A stretch of DNA of 7,296 nucleotides from UBA1731 sp964567665 (GTDB lineage Bacteria; Verrucomicrobiota; Kiritimatiellia; RFP12; UBA1067), in the NCBI GenBank assembly GCA_964567665.1, contig CAZMNN010000067.1, forward strand, positions 1-7,296, given 5' to 3'. The notes under the pieces were generated by a model. It was not told the DNA's origin and made no database searches. It saw only the letters and a list, made by a program, of their open reading frames with translations. The position numbers and the translations under genes were made by a program. Positions 1-7,093 of the stretch are shown here, piece after piece; the stretch's first letter is position 1; the number at the start of each line of letters is the position of its first letter.

Positions 1-341
1 TTTTTTTTTCAACGCAAAGAACGCAAAGAAAACGCAAAGGGCGCAAAGGTTTTGGGGGTGGGATTGAACGGATTTAAGGGATTGATTATTGTCTGTGCTT
101 CGCGCAGGGCAGTTTCAGCCGAAAGAACTTTTCGCCTCTGCGAGAGGCATGAACTCCCCCAGAATCGAAGAATCTACCCACTGCCCGCTAACAACTGATC
201 GGTAATGGGTAGTGGACAGACGGGCAAAAAGGAATAATCCTATCCAAAAACTTTGCGCTCTTCGCGTCCCTTTGCGCCCTTTGCGTTAAAATAAAATTAC
301 CCACTGCCCGCTAACAACTGTCATCTGCCAGCGGATTTGCA
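1..341. repeat. Repeat unit 1, with inverted nonamer arms
   Basis: The left arm (11-48) is four CGCAAAG nonamers with a 2-bp insert. The right arm (251-287) is the inverted complement of a similar four-nonamer string, so the unit could form a long imperfect stem around a loop of about 200 nt. The core has three small inverted repeats. CTGTGC/GCGCAG lies at 93-98/102-107 with loop TTC, including one G-T wobble. GCCTC/GAGGC lies at 134-138/144-148. CTACCCA/TGGGTAG lies at 174-180/206-212. The unit ends with a CTGCC-rich tail and GCGGATTTGCA, which leads straight into the T-run of the next unit. Confidence 0.85.
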
Positions 342-681
342 TTTTTTTTTCAACGCAAAGAGCGCAAAGAAAACGCAGAGGACGCAAAGTTTTGGTGATG
401 AGATTGAATGGATTTACGGGGTTGATTTTGCCTGTGCTTCGCGCAGGGCAGTTTCAGCCGAAAGAACTTTGCGCCTCTGCGAGAGGCATAAACTCCCCCA
501 GAATCGAAGAATCTACCCACTGCCATCTACCAACTGATCAGTAGTGGGTAGAGGACAGACAGGCAAAAAGGAATAATCCCAACCCAAAAACTTTGCGCTC
601 TTCGCGTCCCTTTGCGCCCTTTGCGTTAAAATAAAATTACCCACTGCCCGCGAACAACTGCCATCTGCCGGCGGATTTGCA
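342..681. repeat. Repeat unit 2, with inverted nonamer arms
   Basis: This is a near-copy of unit 1, offset by about 340 bp. The left arm is 352-389 (four nonamers) and the right arm 591-627. The GCCTC/GAGGC hairpin is at 473-487. The third inverted repeat is strongest here: TCTACCCACT (512-521) pairs perfectly with AGTGGGTAGA (543-552). A self-complementary ACTGATCAGT (533-542) sits directly against the 3' arm. The unit ends in the same GCGGATTTGCA-plus-T-run junction as unit 1. A 66-codon open frame at 337-537 runs across the arm and core but has no start signals and does not persist in the other copies. Confidence 0.85.
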
Positions 682-960
682 TTTTTTTCAACGCAAAGAG
701 GCGCAGAGGACGCAAAGTTTTGGGGTGGGATTGAACGGATTTAGGGGGTTGATTATTGTCTGTGCTTCGCGCAGGGCAGTTTCAGCCGAAAGAACTTTGT
801 GCCTCTGCGTGAGGCATAAACTCCCCAGAATCGAAGAATCTACCCACTGCCAATTGATTGGTAATGGGTAGAGGACAGATAGGTAAAAAAAAGGAATAAT
901 CCTATCCAAAAACTTTGCGTTCTTCGCGTCCCTTTGCGCTCTTTGCGTTAAAATGAAATT
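682..960. repeat. Repeat unit 3, with shortened left arm
   Basis: The left arm (690-717) has only three nonamers instead of four. The right arm (913-949) is complete. The core hairpins are kept: GCCTC/GAGGC at 801-815 with a changed loop base (TGCGT instead of TGCGA), and TCTACCCA/TGGGTAGA at 839-846/865-872. Inside the latter is an inner stem CCAAT/ATTGG (850-854/857-861) in place of unit 2's palindrome. The unit lacks the CTGCC-rich tail and passes directly at about 961 into a second copy of its own right half. Confidence 0.8.
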
Positions 961-1136
961 ACCCACTGCCAATTGATCGGTAATGGGTAGTGGACAGACA
1001 GGCAAAAAAGAATAATCCTACCCAAAAACTTTGCGCTCTTCGCGTCCCTTTGCGACCTTTGCGTTAAAATAAAATTACCCACTGCCCGCCAACAACTGCC
1101 CGCCAACAACTGCCCGCTACCAACTGCCATCTGCCG
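961..1136. repeat. Partial repeat: duplicated right half plus CTGCC-rich tail
   Basis: The stretch starting ACCCACTGCC at 961 repeats the one starting at 842 with a period of 119 bp. It includes the TGGGTAG inverted repeat, the AATAATCC box and a full right arm of inverted nonamers (1029-1065). There is no matching left arm, so this is a 3'-half duplication and not a whole unit. It ends in the CTGCC-rich tail that unit 3 lacks, with CCATCTGCCG (1127-1136) as the last bases shared with units 1 and 2. This looks like unequal recombination or replication slippage within the array. Confidence 0.8.
1082..1123. repeat. 14-bp tandem repeat, three copies
   Basis: CTGCCCGCCAACAA occurs at 1082-1095 and exactly again at 1096-1109. 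A third copy with two changes, CTGCCCGCTACCAA, is at 1110-1123, and a truncated CTGCCATCTGCCG follows. Units 1 and 2 carry only one such word at this place (CTGCCCGCTAACAA and CTGCCCGCGAACAA), so this is a local expansion at the downstream edge of the array. Confidence 0.8.
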
Positions 1137-1154
1137 ACTGTTCCAACGCGGATG

Positions 1155-1163
1155 TGGTAAAAT
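1155..1163 (+). promoter_or_regulatory. Probable extended -10 promoter element of the addB-addA operon
   Basis: TGGTAAAAT fits the bacterial extended -10 pattern TGnTAnAAT. No convincing -35 hexamer lies 16-18 bp upstream, which is tolerated when a TG extension is present. Transcription would begin near 1170, just ahead of the AAAGGA ribosome site and after the ATG at 1162. This supports the later start codon at 1183. The element lies in the first unique sequence after the repeat array. Confidence 0.5.
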
Positions 1164-1170
1164 GTGCCGC

Positions 1171-1176
1171 AAAGGA
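1171..1176 (+). promoter_or_regulatory. Ribosome binding site that decides the addB-like start
   Basis: AAAGGA is followed by a 6-nt spacer and then ATG at 1183, giving ordinary Shine-Dalgarno geometry. The in-frame upstream ATG at 1162 has no purine-rich site at the right distance and overlaps the proposed -10 box. The start at 1183 is therefore preferred. Confidence 0.6.
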
Positions 1177-1182
1177 TTCACG

Positions 1183-4032
1183 ATGACGAAGAGAATTGAC
1201 TACCTTGATCCGAAGCGGTTGCTTGTGGAGGAGACCGCCGACTGGCTCTGCGGCGGCTTTGGACGTGCCGGATGCGTAAGAGATACGCCGGAGGGCGCGA
1301 AATCGCTGGCGCACGTCATGGTCATCGTGCCGACTGCTCAGTCAGGACGCAACCTCCGGCTTGCGCTTGCGAAGAAGGCCAATGCTCTCGGATGGGGCGG
1401 ACTGATTCCGCCGCGCATTGAGATGCCAAACTCGCTGCTTGCCGCGAAAGACGTTCACGAAGCGCAACCCGGTTCGCTTCATGCCGCAAACGCCGTTCCA
1501 TCCGCATCGCCCCAGCTTCATGCCGTCGATGGCGTCCGCGTTGCGACAGAGGCGGAGGAGGTTGCCGTAATGGCGACGGTGCTGATGGAGTTTGATCTTG
1601 GCACCGTCCCTGCGCTTTTCCCGAAACCGCCGAAGGAGAAGACCGCAGACTGGGCGCTCGCAATGGCTCAGTCGATGCTTGGGATATACGGCATACTCGG
1701 CGAACGGGCGCTGAAGATGTCGGAGGTGAGGTGCGAAGAGGATGCGGAACGCTGGCGTGACCTTGCGAAACTTGAGGCCGCGTTCTTTGCGGCGCTTTCC
1801 GGACACGGTGTGACGCCGCGCATCCTTGCCCGCAAGGAGACCGTCCGGCGGGGTTGCGTCGAGGATGGGATAGAGGAGGTGCTGCTTCCCGGCGCAGTCG
1901 ACATTCAGGGGGCGTTCGAGGAATATCTCGCGAACTCCACGCAGAAGGTGACGCTGCTGATCCATGCAGAAGCGAAGGATGCCGACGGATTTGATGAATG
2001 GGGGCGTCCGGCGAGGTACTTTTCGTCTCCGGTGGATCCGTCTTCTGTGAAACCGGCCCCCACGGCCATCGTCGAGGCGGATGACATAGCCGGGTTCTTC
2101 CGTTCGGTCGGAGACACGGAGGCGTACCCCGCCCTTGCGGTGTGCGATTCCGAGATGTACCCGGAACTTGAGGGCGCGTTCCAGAACCATTTTGCCGAGG
2201 ACGAGCTTGCGCTCCGCAATCCGTCACGGGAACAGGTCGCCAAGTCGCCTTTGGGGCGTCTGCTCATATCCATATTCGAGCTTGCGCAGCGCGGTGACTA
2301 CGGGACGTTCTCCACGTTCATCCGCTCCGGCGACGTCGCCAGATGGGCCGCCGATGCGTTGGACGCCGCACCGGCCGAGGTGGCGGAGTGGATAGGCGCC
2401 TTGGACGCCATACAGAACGCCCATCTGCCGCAGACAATCGACGAAGCCATCAATGCCGCCGAGACGGAGGCGCGTGTCGCATGGCGCGAGAAAGAACGGA
2501 AAGCCGCCGCCGGCTTCAGACGGATCGCCGAGACGGTGAAGTCCGAACTGGCGGATTCGTTTGCGTTCCTGAAAAAGATATTCGCCACGCTGATTCTCGA
2601 CGAGAAGAATCCGTCCGACCGCGAGCTTGTCGCCGCAGCCGAGACGGTACGGGAGCTTCGCGCCGACTGTGCGAGCGATCTCATCCCGGAGCCGATGAGG
2701 CACAAGCTTTTTGTGGAACTGCTTAAGAAGTCGGCCTATATGCTTGAGCCGACGGCGCCGAACGTGCTTGCGGCGATCGGATGGCTGGAGATCCAGTGGT
2801 GCGCCGAGGATGAACTTGTCATCGCCGGATTCAACGAAGGGTGCGTGCCGGAGAACATCGTCGGGCATCCGTTCGTTCCGGACAGGCTTCGCGGGCAGCT
2901 CGGGATCTCCACTAACGAGCGGCGGGCCATGCGGGATTCGTACATCTTTGCGCAAGCCATTGGTTGCCGGGCACCTGGCGCAGTCCACATACATCTGCAC
3001 CAGATAGATGGCGACAAGAACGTGACGAAGCCGTCACGCATTCTATTTCGCGGCGTTTCGGACGCCGATCTTCCCGATCTTGCGCTGCGCCTGTATGCCG
3101 TCACAAAAGGAAGCGACGGTGTGCCGGCAAAAGCGCTGCCGCCCGCCTGGCTGCTCAGGCTTCCGTTTCCGCCGAAGGGCGAGATTCCCCGCGAAAGGAT
3201 ATCAACGACGGACATTGACCAGTACAGACGGTGTCCGTTCAACTTCTACCTGCGGGAGACGTTCGGCGAACGCACGGACGACCGCAGGCAGGAGCTGGAC
3301 ATGATGGCGTTCGGGAACCTGTGCCACGGTGCGCTTGACGACTTCGCCAAAAACGGTCCGAAGGATTCGGTCGATGCGCATGAGATATCGGCTTTCCTTG
3401 AGGCGGCAGTGCGGCGGCGGCTCGCCGAGTTCGGGGCGAGCCTCCCCGCAATCATCGAGCTGCAGGGAGCGGCGGCGATTGAGAGGCTGAAGGCGTTCTC
3501 CGTCATTCAGGCGGCGAGGCGCAGGGCCGGATGGCGAATCGTGGCCTCCGAGCAGAATCTTGAGTGCCGGATCAAGGAATGTCCAACGCTCATCAGGGGG
3601 AAGGTGGATCGCATAGACGAGCACGAGGAGACGAAGGAACTTGTCATAATAGACTACAAGACGTGGGATCGCGCAAGCGACGACAGCCGCAAGAGCCTGC
3701 AGCTGCCGATATACCGCGCCATGGTCGAGACGTCGAAGCTGTATGGACGCGACAAGGCGCATTCCGCAAAGGCGTTCTACTGCATCCTGGCGGAACGGGC
3801 GGAGGACACGAAGTTCGATGAGGATCATTCCTGCGGCGAGGGCGTCCAGAGCGAGATGGAGGATGAGGTCGTGAAACTGCTCACGTCACTCGCAAAAGGC
3901 ATATTCTATCCGCCGGCAAAGGATTCAAGCTGGGCGAGGGACTACGCTTCGCTCATATGGGAATCGCCGGAGGCGGGGCTCGATCCGGAGTGGATCGAAG
4001 ACCAGGAGGCGAGAATGGGGGTGGCGAAATGA
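1183..4032 (+). CDS. addB: AddB-like subunit of a helicase-nuclease: inactive helicase-like region plus PD-(D/E)XK nuclease
   Basis: The product (949 aa) is the predicted AddB-type partner of the helicase encoded next. Together they should unwind and resect double-strand breaks in the cytoplasm for RecA loading. The N-terminal two thirds is helicase-like. An early VMVIVPTAQSGRNLR segment matches the AddB VPT motif, but no GxGK[ST] Walker A occurs anywhere, so this subunit is probably not an ATPase. VIAGFNEGCVP (GFNEG at residues 549-553) is the typical AddB/RecC-like 'GlneG..P' block. The C-terminal RecB-family nuclease has CPFNFYL (Cys684), GNLCHG (His715), GKVDRID (Asp809), IIDYKT (Asp824, Lys826) and QLPIY (Gln840, Tyr844), a complete catalytic set. 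Where classical AddB has C-x2-C-x5-C, this protein has W917, D920 and W926, so the Fe-S cluster is probably absent. The start at 1183 rests on AAAGGA six bases upstream; ATG 1162 would add 7 residues. The stop overlaps the next start. The nuclease assignment is firm; orthology to addB is likely but inferred. Confidence 0.82.
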   Translation: MTKRIDYLDPKRLLVEETADWLCGGFGRAGCVRDTPEGAKSLAHVMVIVPTAQSGRNLRLALAKKANALGWGGLIPPRIEMPNSLLAAKDVHEAQPGSLHAANAVPSASPQLHAVDGVRVATEAEEVAVMATVLMEFDLGTVPALFPKPPKEKTADWALAMAQSMLGIYGILGERALKMSEVRCEEDAERWRDLAKLEAAFFAALSGHGVTPRILARKETVRRGCVEDGIEEVLLPGAVDIQGAFEEYLANSTQKVTLLIHAEAKDADGFDEWGRPARYFSSPVDPSSVKPAPTAIVEADDIAGFFRSVGDTEAYPALAVCDSEMYPELEGAFQNHFAEDELALRNPSREQVAKSPLGRLLISIFELAQRGDYGTFSTFIRSGDVARWAADALDAAPAEVAEWIGALDAIQNAHLPQTIDEAINAAETEARVAWREKERKAAAGFRRIAETVKSELADSFAFLKKIFATLILDEKNPSDRELVAAAETVRELRADCASDLIPEPMRHKLFVELLKKSAYMLEPTAPNVLAAIGWLEIQWCAEDELVIAGFNEGCVPENIVGHPFVPDRLRGQLGISTNERRAMRDSYIFAQAIGCRAPGAVHIHLHQIDGDKNVTKPSRILFRGVSDADLPDLALRLYAVTKGSDGVPAKALPPAWLLRLPFPPKGEIPRERISTTDIDQYRRCPFNFYLRETFGERTDDRRQELDMMAFGNLCHGALDDFAKNGPKDSVDAHEISAFLEAAVRRRLAEFGASLPAIIELQGAAAIERLKAFSVIQAARRRAGWRIVASEQNLECRIKECPTLIRGKVDRIDEHEETKELVIIDYKTWDRASDDSRKSLQLPIYRAMVETSKLYGRDKAHSAKAFYCILAERAEDTKFDEDHSCGEGVQSEMEDEVVKLLTSLAKGIFYPPAKDSSWARDYASLIWESPEAGLDPEWIEDQEARMGVAK

Positions 4033-6983
4033 AGTTTCCACCTCTCACCGTGATCGAGGCGTCCGCCGGGACCGGAAAGACGTTTTCGCTCGTGACGCGG
4101 CTGTTGCAGCTGATATTCAGCGGCACGGAACCGGAGCGCATCGTCGCGCTTACGTTTTCGCGCATGGCGGCCGGCGAGATATTCAACAGCTTCATAGAGC
4201 GGCTCTCGAATGCCGCTGCGGGCGATACCGCCGCAAGGGAGGAAAGCGAACGGTTGGGGCGTCCGCTTTCCGCCGGAGACTTCGCGGCGATGCTGCGGAA
4301 GGTGATATCGCGTCAGCACCTGTCGCTTATCGGAACGCTCGACAGCTTCCTCATGAAGGTCGTACGGATGATGCCTCTCGAACTCGGACTTGAGGGAGAG
4401 ATATCGGTGATGAGCGAATACCGCACACCGGTGGAACGCGTCAGGCTTGTTGGCGACATGCTTATGCTTCAGTCCGATGACGCCAAGGCGGTCTTTCTCG
4501 ATGCGTTCAGCCTTGCGTTCGGAAACTCCGGCGCCAAATGCTTTCTGGAGCGCTTTTCGGATTTCATAGAGAAGTGGCATTCACTCTACCGTGACTGCGA
4601 AAGCGCAACCGCATGGGGACAGAAGACCGCCATATGGGGCGACAATGCGCCTGATGGGCTTGACGACGTGACGCTTTCGGGTGTCCGCGCCATGGCGGAT
4701 GCGCTTGAGAGCCTGTCGGGCGTCAGGGGGGCAGAGAAGTTCATTGCAGCGGTTCGGGAATTCAGCGGGCAGATGCCGGCATTCGGCAAGACCATCGCGA
4801 AGGAGGAGGCGTTCTGCCGCGCATACCGCATGATGGCGTTGTGGAGGATCTTAAACGAACTGAAGCGTACGCAGGGCATATACCGCCTGATGCGGACGTA
4901 CGAGGCCGTATATGCGGAGAAGGTGCGGCGGAGAGGGCTGATCACCTTTGACGACGTGCCGCGTCTTCTCAATTCGCTGTCGAGCGGCGTACGTCTGCCG
5001 CTTGAATACAGAATGGACGCACGGTTCGACCACTGGGCGCTGGACGAGTTTCAGGATACGAGCCGCAGCCAGTGGGCTGCGCTTGAAAACCTCATCAACG
5101 AAAGCAGCCATCCCGATTCCGGGAAGAGCGTATTCATTGTCGGCGACAGGAAGCAGTCCATATACGACTGGCGCGGCGGAGACGTAAGGATTCTCGGCGA
5201 GCAGGTCGCAAAGGCGAAAGGCGACGCCACGAACCGTCTTGCATCCCTCGACGAATCGCGACGATACGTGAACGTCATCTCCGAGAGCGTCAACAAGGTT
5301 TTTCTCGAAGATACGGTTCGCGGGCTGTTCGACATGGACGATGCGCCGGAAAGCGCCATATGGAAGTGCAGGCCGCACGTCAGCCACGACAGGACGTCGA
5401 ATGGTTTCGTGGAGGTTATCGAAGCGGTCAAGCACAGGAGCGTCGCATCGATATCGGACTTCCTTGAGCCGATCGAGAATGCGTTGAACGCGGTGCGTCC
5501 GTGGGAGCGCGGCATATCTACTGCCATTCTCGTGCGAAAGAACGACATCGGCGAGACGATCCTTGCGCATCTCAAGTCAAGGGGCATATCCAACGTTGTG
5601 TTCGAGGGCGACAGCAACGTGAACGATTCGCCAGTTCTTGCGGCAATGACGGAACTGGTGAAACTTGCGGAACACGCGGACGACACGTTTTCATACGCGC
5701 ACATCAGACATTCGCCTCTCTCCGCTGCGCTGCATCCCGACGGGCTGCCGGACGCAGCGACGCTGTCGGCGCAGCTGCTTTCCGATTTCACGAGGCTCGG
5801 CATGGTGCGCAAGTTCCGCGATGTGCGCGAAGCGCTGAAGGCGATTCCCGGAACGTGGAACGGCTTCACCGAATCCAGGTTCGAGGACTTCATCAAATGC
5901 GTTGCGGAATTCGAGAGCATACGCGATGCTTCGATGCGTCTTTCGGATTTCATCGAGTACCTTTCGCACAAGAGAAGACGCGACTTCGCGGAGCCGGGGA
6001 TGGTGCGCATCATGACGATGCACCAGTCGAAGGGATTGGGATTCGACCATGTCATCATTCCGTTCTACGAGCCGGAGAAGCTGATCGGTGAACGCCACAT
6101 AGGGCCGTTGACCGGAGAGAGGCAGACGTGGATTCTCTCAAATCCGGGATCTGCGATTGACGGGCAGGATGAAGTGCTTGCGGCGGCGGAGCGGAGAAGG
6201 CAGCAGGTTCAGCGGTACAATGCGCTGTGCCTATACTACGTCGCGATGACAAGAGCGAAGAGAGCTTTGACGGTCATCCTGCATCCAGGAAACGCAAAGC
6301 CGCCGGCAAGTCCCGAGCGGTTCAGCGACCTCGTGCGCAGCGTGGGTCTTGCCACATCGGGTGTCAGGGACTGGTATCTCGACTTCAAGAAGGACAACGA
6401 TCAGGATAATGGCAATCCGGCGAATCAGAAAAATGCCGATCCGGAGAAGCCAAAAATGGTGCGCAGACCGCGCCAGACGACGGTGAAGTCGCGTCCAAGC
6501 GAACTGTTCCACTCCGGTCTCAGGGGCGACAGGCTCTTCAACGATGATTTTGGGGCATCCGCAAAGCGCGGCATCGACATTCACGCGGCGTATCAGGCGA
6601 TTGAGTGGGCGACGGACGGAGAGCTTGCTGCGATGCCGCCGGCGTTCCGGGAGGCGTTCGCCAAGACGTCCGGCGACGTGACAGTGTGGCGTGAGCGCGG
6701 CTACGAGCTTTTTGACGGCGGCAGATGGGAGTCAGGACAGTTCGACCGCGTGGTGTTCAGCGGCGACGGGGATTGCCGCCGAGCCGTGATCTACGACTTC
6801 AAGACGAACAGGAAGCGTCTTGGCGAATCGGATGCGGATTTCGTTGAACGCATGAAGACGGCATACGCTTTCCAGATGTCGTCGTACCGCGCCGCGCTCT
6901 CGCGTCTTACCGGGCTGTCGCCAAAGGCGATAACCGCGAAGCTGCTTCTGCATTCGACAGGTGCCGTCGTGGAGGTTGCATAG
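4029..6983 (+). CDS. addA: AddA/RecB-type UvrD-family helicase with C-terminal PD-(D/E)XK nuclease
   Basis: The product (984 aa) is an ATP-driven DNA helicase-nuclease, the predicted motor of the AddAB-like complex. Helicase motifs appear in order: Walker A EASAGTGKT (residues 10-18), motif Ia LTFSRMAAGEI, Walker B LDEFQDTS (Asp339, Glu340), motif III VGDRKQSIYDWRGGD (Gly372-Asp373), motif V MTMHQSKGLGF (from 662) and motif VI YYVAMTRAK (Arg742). After a charged, N/D/K/P-rich linker (about 785-819) comes a RecB nuclease domain with IDIHAAYQ (His852), GQFDR (Asp906), YDFKT (Asp923, Lys925) and FQMSSY (Gln949, Tyr953). EASAGTGKT is the form seen in RecB-like helicases. At 984 aa it is shorter than typical AddA (about 1,200). 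Motif V has Gly671 where Glu is usual. The ATG overlaps the upstream stop as ATGA, with a G-rich tract (4017-4024) as a possible ribosome site, so translation is probably coupled. An open frame from ATG 3957 would add a 24-residue Gly/Arg-rich extension before the conserved start and is unlikely. Confidence 0.9.
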   Translation: MKFPPLTVIEASAGTGKTFSLVTRLLQLIFSGTEPERIVALTFSRMAAGEIFNSFIERLSNAAAGDTAAREESERLGRPLSAGDFAAMLRKVISRQHLSLIGTLDSFLMKVVRMMPLELGLEGEISVMSEYRTPVERVRLVGDMLMLQSDDAKAVFLDAFSLAFGNSGAKCFLERFSDFIEKWHSLYRDCESATAWGQKTAIWGDNAPDGLDDVTLSGVRAMADALESLSGVRGAEKFIAAVREFSGQMPAFGKTIAKEEAFCRAYRMMALWRILNELKRTQGIYRLMRTYEAVYAEKVRRRGLITFDDVPRLLNSLSSGVRLPLEYRMDARFDHWALDEFQDTSRSQWAALENLINESSHPDSGKSVFIVGDRKQSIYDWRGGDVRILGEQVAKAKGDATNRLASLDESRRYVNVISESVNKVFLEDTVRGLFDMDDAPESAIWKCRPHVSHDRTSNGFVEVIEAVKHRSVASISDFLEPIENALNAVRPWERGISTAILVRKNDIGETILAHLKSRGISNVVFEGDSNVNDSPVLAAMTELVKLAEHADDTFSYAHIRHSPLSAALHPDGLPDAATLSAQLLSDFTRLGMVRKFRDVREALKAIPGTWNGFTESRFEDFIKCVAEFESIRDASMRLSDFIEYLSHKRRRDFAEPGMVRIMTMHQSKGLGFDHVIIPFYEPEKLIGERHIGPLTGERQTWILSNPGSAIDGQDEVLAAAERRRQQVQRYNALCLYYVAMTRAKRALTVILHPGNAKPPASPERFSDLVRSVGLATSGVRDWYLDFKKDNDQDNGNPANQKNADPEKPKMVRRPRQTTVKSRPSELFHSGLRGDRLFNDDFGASAKRGIDIHAAYQAIEWATDGELAAMPPAFREAFAKTSGDVTVWRERGYELFDGGRWESGQFDRVVFSGDGDCRRAVIYDFKTNRKRLGESDADFVERMKTAYAFQMSSYRAALSRLTGLSPKAITAKLLLHSTGAVVEVA

Positions 6984-7003
6984 GCATTTTCCTCTCCCCC
7001 TGT

Positions 7004-7041
7004 TGCGTATTGCAGCGCATTGCCGGAGCGAAATCCGGCAA
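7004..7041 (+). terminator. Two adjacent hairpins after the operon; possible weak or factor-dependent terminator
   Basis: TTGCCGGA (7020-7027) and TCCGGCAA (7034-7041) form a perfect 8-bp stem around GCGAAA. Immediately upstream, TGCGT (7004-7008) can pair with GCGCA (7015-7019) with one G-U wobble. There is no U-tract after the second stem, so this is not a canonical intrinsic terminator. It could be a processing or 3'-protective structure, or part of a Rho-dependent end. It lies 37-58 nt after the addA-like stop codon. Confidence 0.4.
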
Positions 7042-7093
7042 AGGACAGACGGCTCGATGATAGTTGTCCATCGGCACAATAGCAATCTTTTTG

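Larger units (their letters stand above)
1..1136. repeat. Tandem array of CGCAAAG-type intergenic repeat units (three units plus a partial fourth)
   Basis: This 1.1-kb stretch has no credible gene. It is three successive copies of one unit, beginning at T-runs at 1, 342 and 682, followed by an extra copy of the right half of a unit. Each unit reads: T-run, left arm of nonamers of the form RRCGCAAAG, a conserved core, right arm with the same nonamers inverted, an AAAATAAAATTACCC box, then a tail built of CTGCC words. Copies differ by scattered substitutions and small indels that would shift any reading frame, so they are not coding. The first T-run is at base 1, so the array may extend upstream. 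Repetition ends at about 1136, some 20 bp before the -10 box of the addB-like gene. CGCAAAG-rich intergenic repeats of this style are widespread in several phyla and often yield false ORFs. Their function is unknown to me. Confidence 0.9.

Noticed and set aside
688..1005. Minus-strand open frame of 105 codons across repeat unit 3
   Set aside because: It is composed entirely of repeat sequence, and its CVLCASLR-type peptide is the usual false translation of CGCAAAG repeats. Indels break it in the other copies.
1..1136. CRISPR array
   Set aside because: There are no short identical repeats separated by unique spacers of constant length. The whole 340-bp unit is repeated, including what would be spacers, and no cas gene is present.
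1..1136. Insertion sequence or retron
   Set aside because: No transposase or reverse transcriptase frame is present and no target-site duplication can be seen. At most the units could be non-autonomous, MITE-like elements, which remains untested.
1162..1182. ATG at 1162 as the start of the addB-like gene
   Set aside because: It overlaps the proposed -10 box and has no ribosome site. ATG 1183 has AAAGGA at a 6-nt spacing.
1322..2227. Two overlapping minus-strand open frames of about 300 codons opposite the addB-like gene
   Set aside because: They are Arg/Pro/Ser-rich shadows of a GC-rich coding strand without start signals or recognisable domains.
3957..4028. Upstream start at 3957 for the addA-like gene
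   Set aside because: It would add 24 Gly/Arg-rich residues before MKFPPLTVIEASAGTGKT and overlap the addB-like gene by 76 nt. The ATGA overlap start at 4029 sits at the normal distance before the P-loop.
5051..6058. Minus-strand open frame of 335 codons inside the addA-like gene
   Set aside because: It lies wholly opposite the helicase motifs II to V, has a Ser/Arg-rich shadow composition and resembles no family. The + strand frame carries all the conserved motifs.
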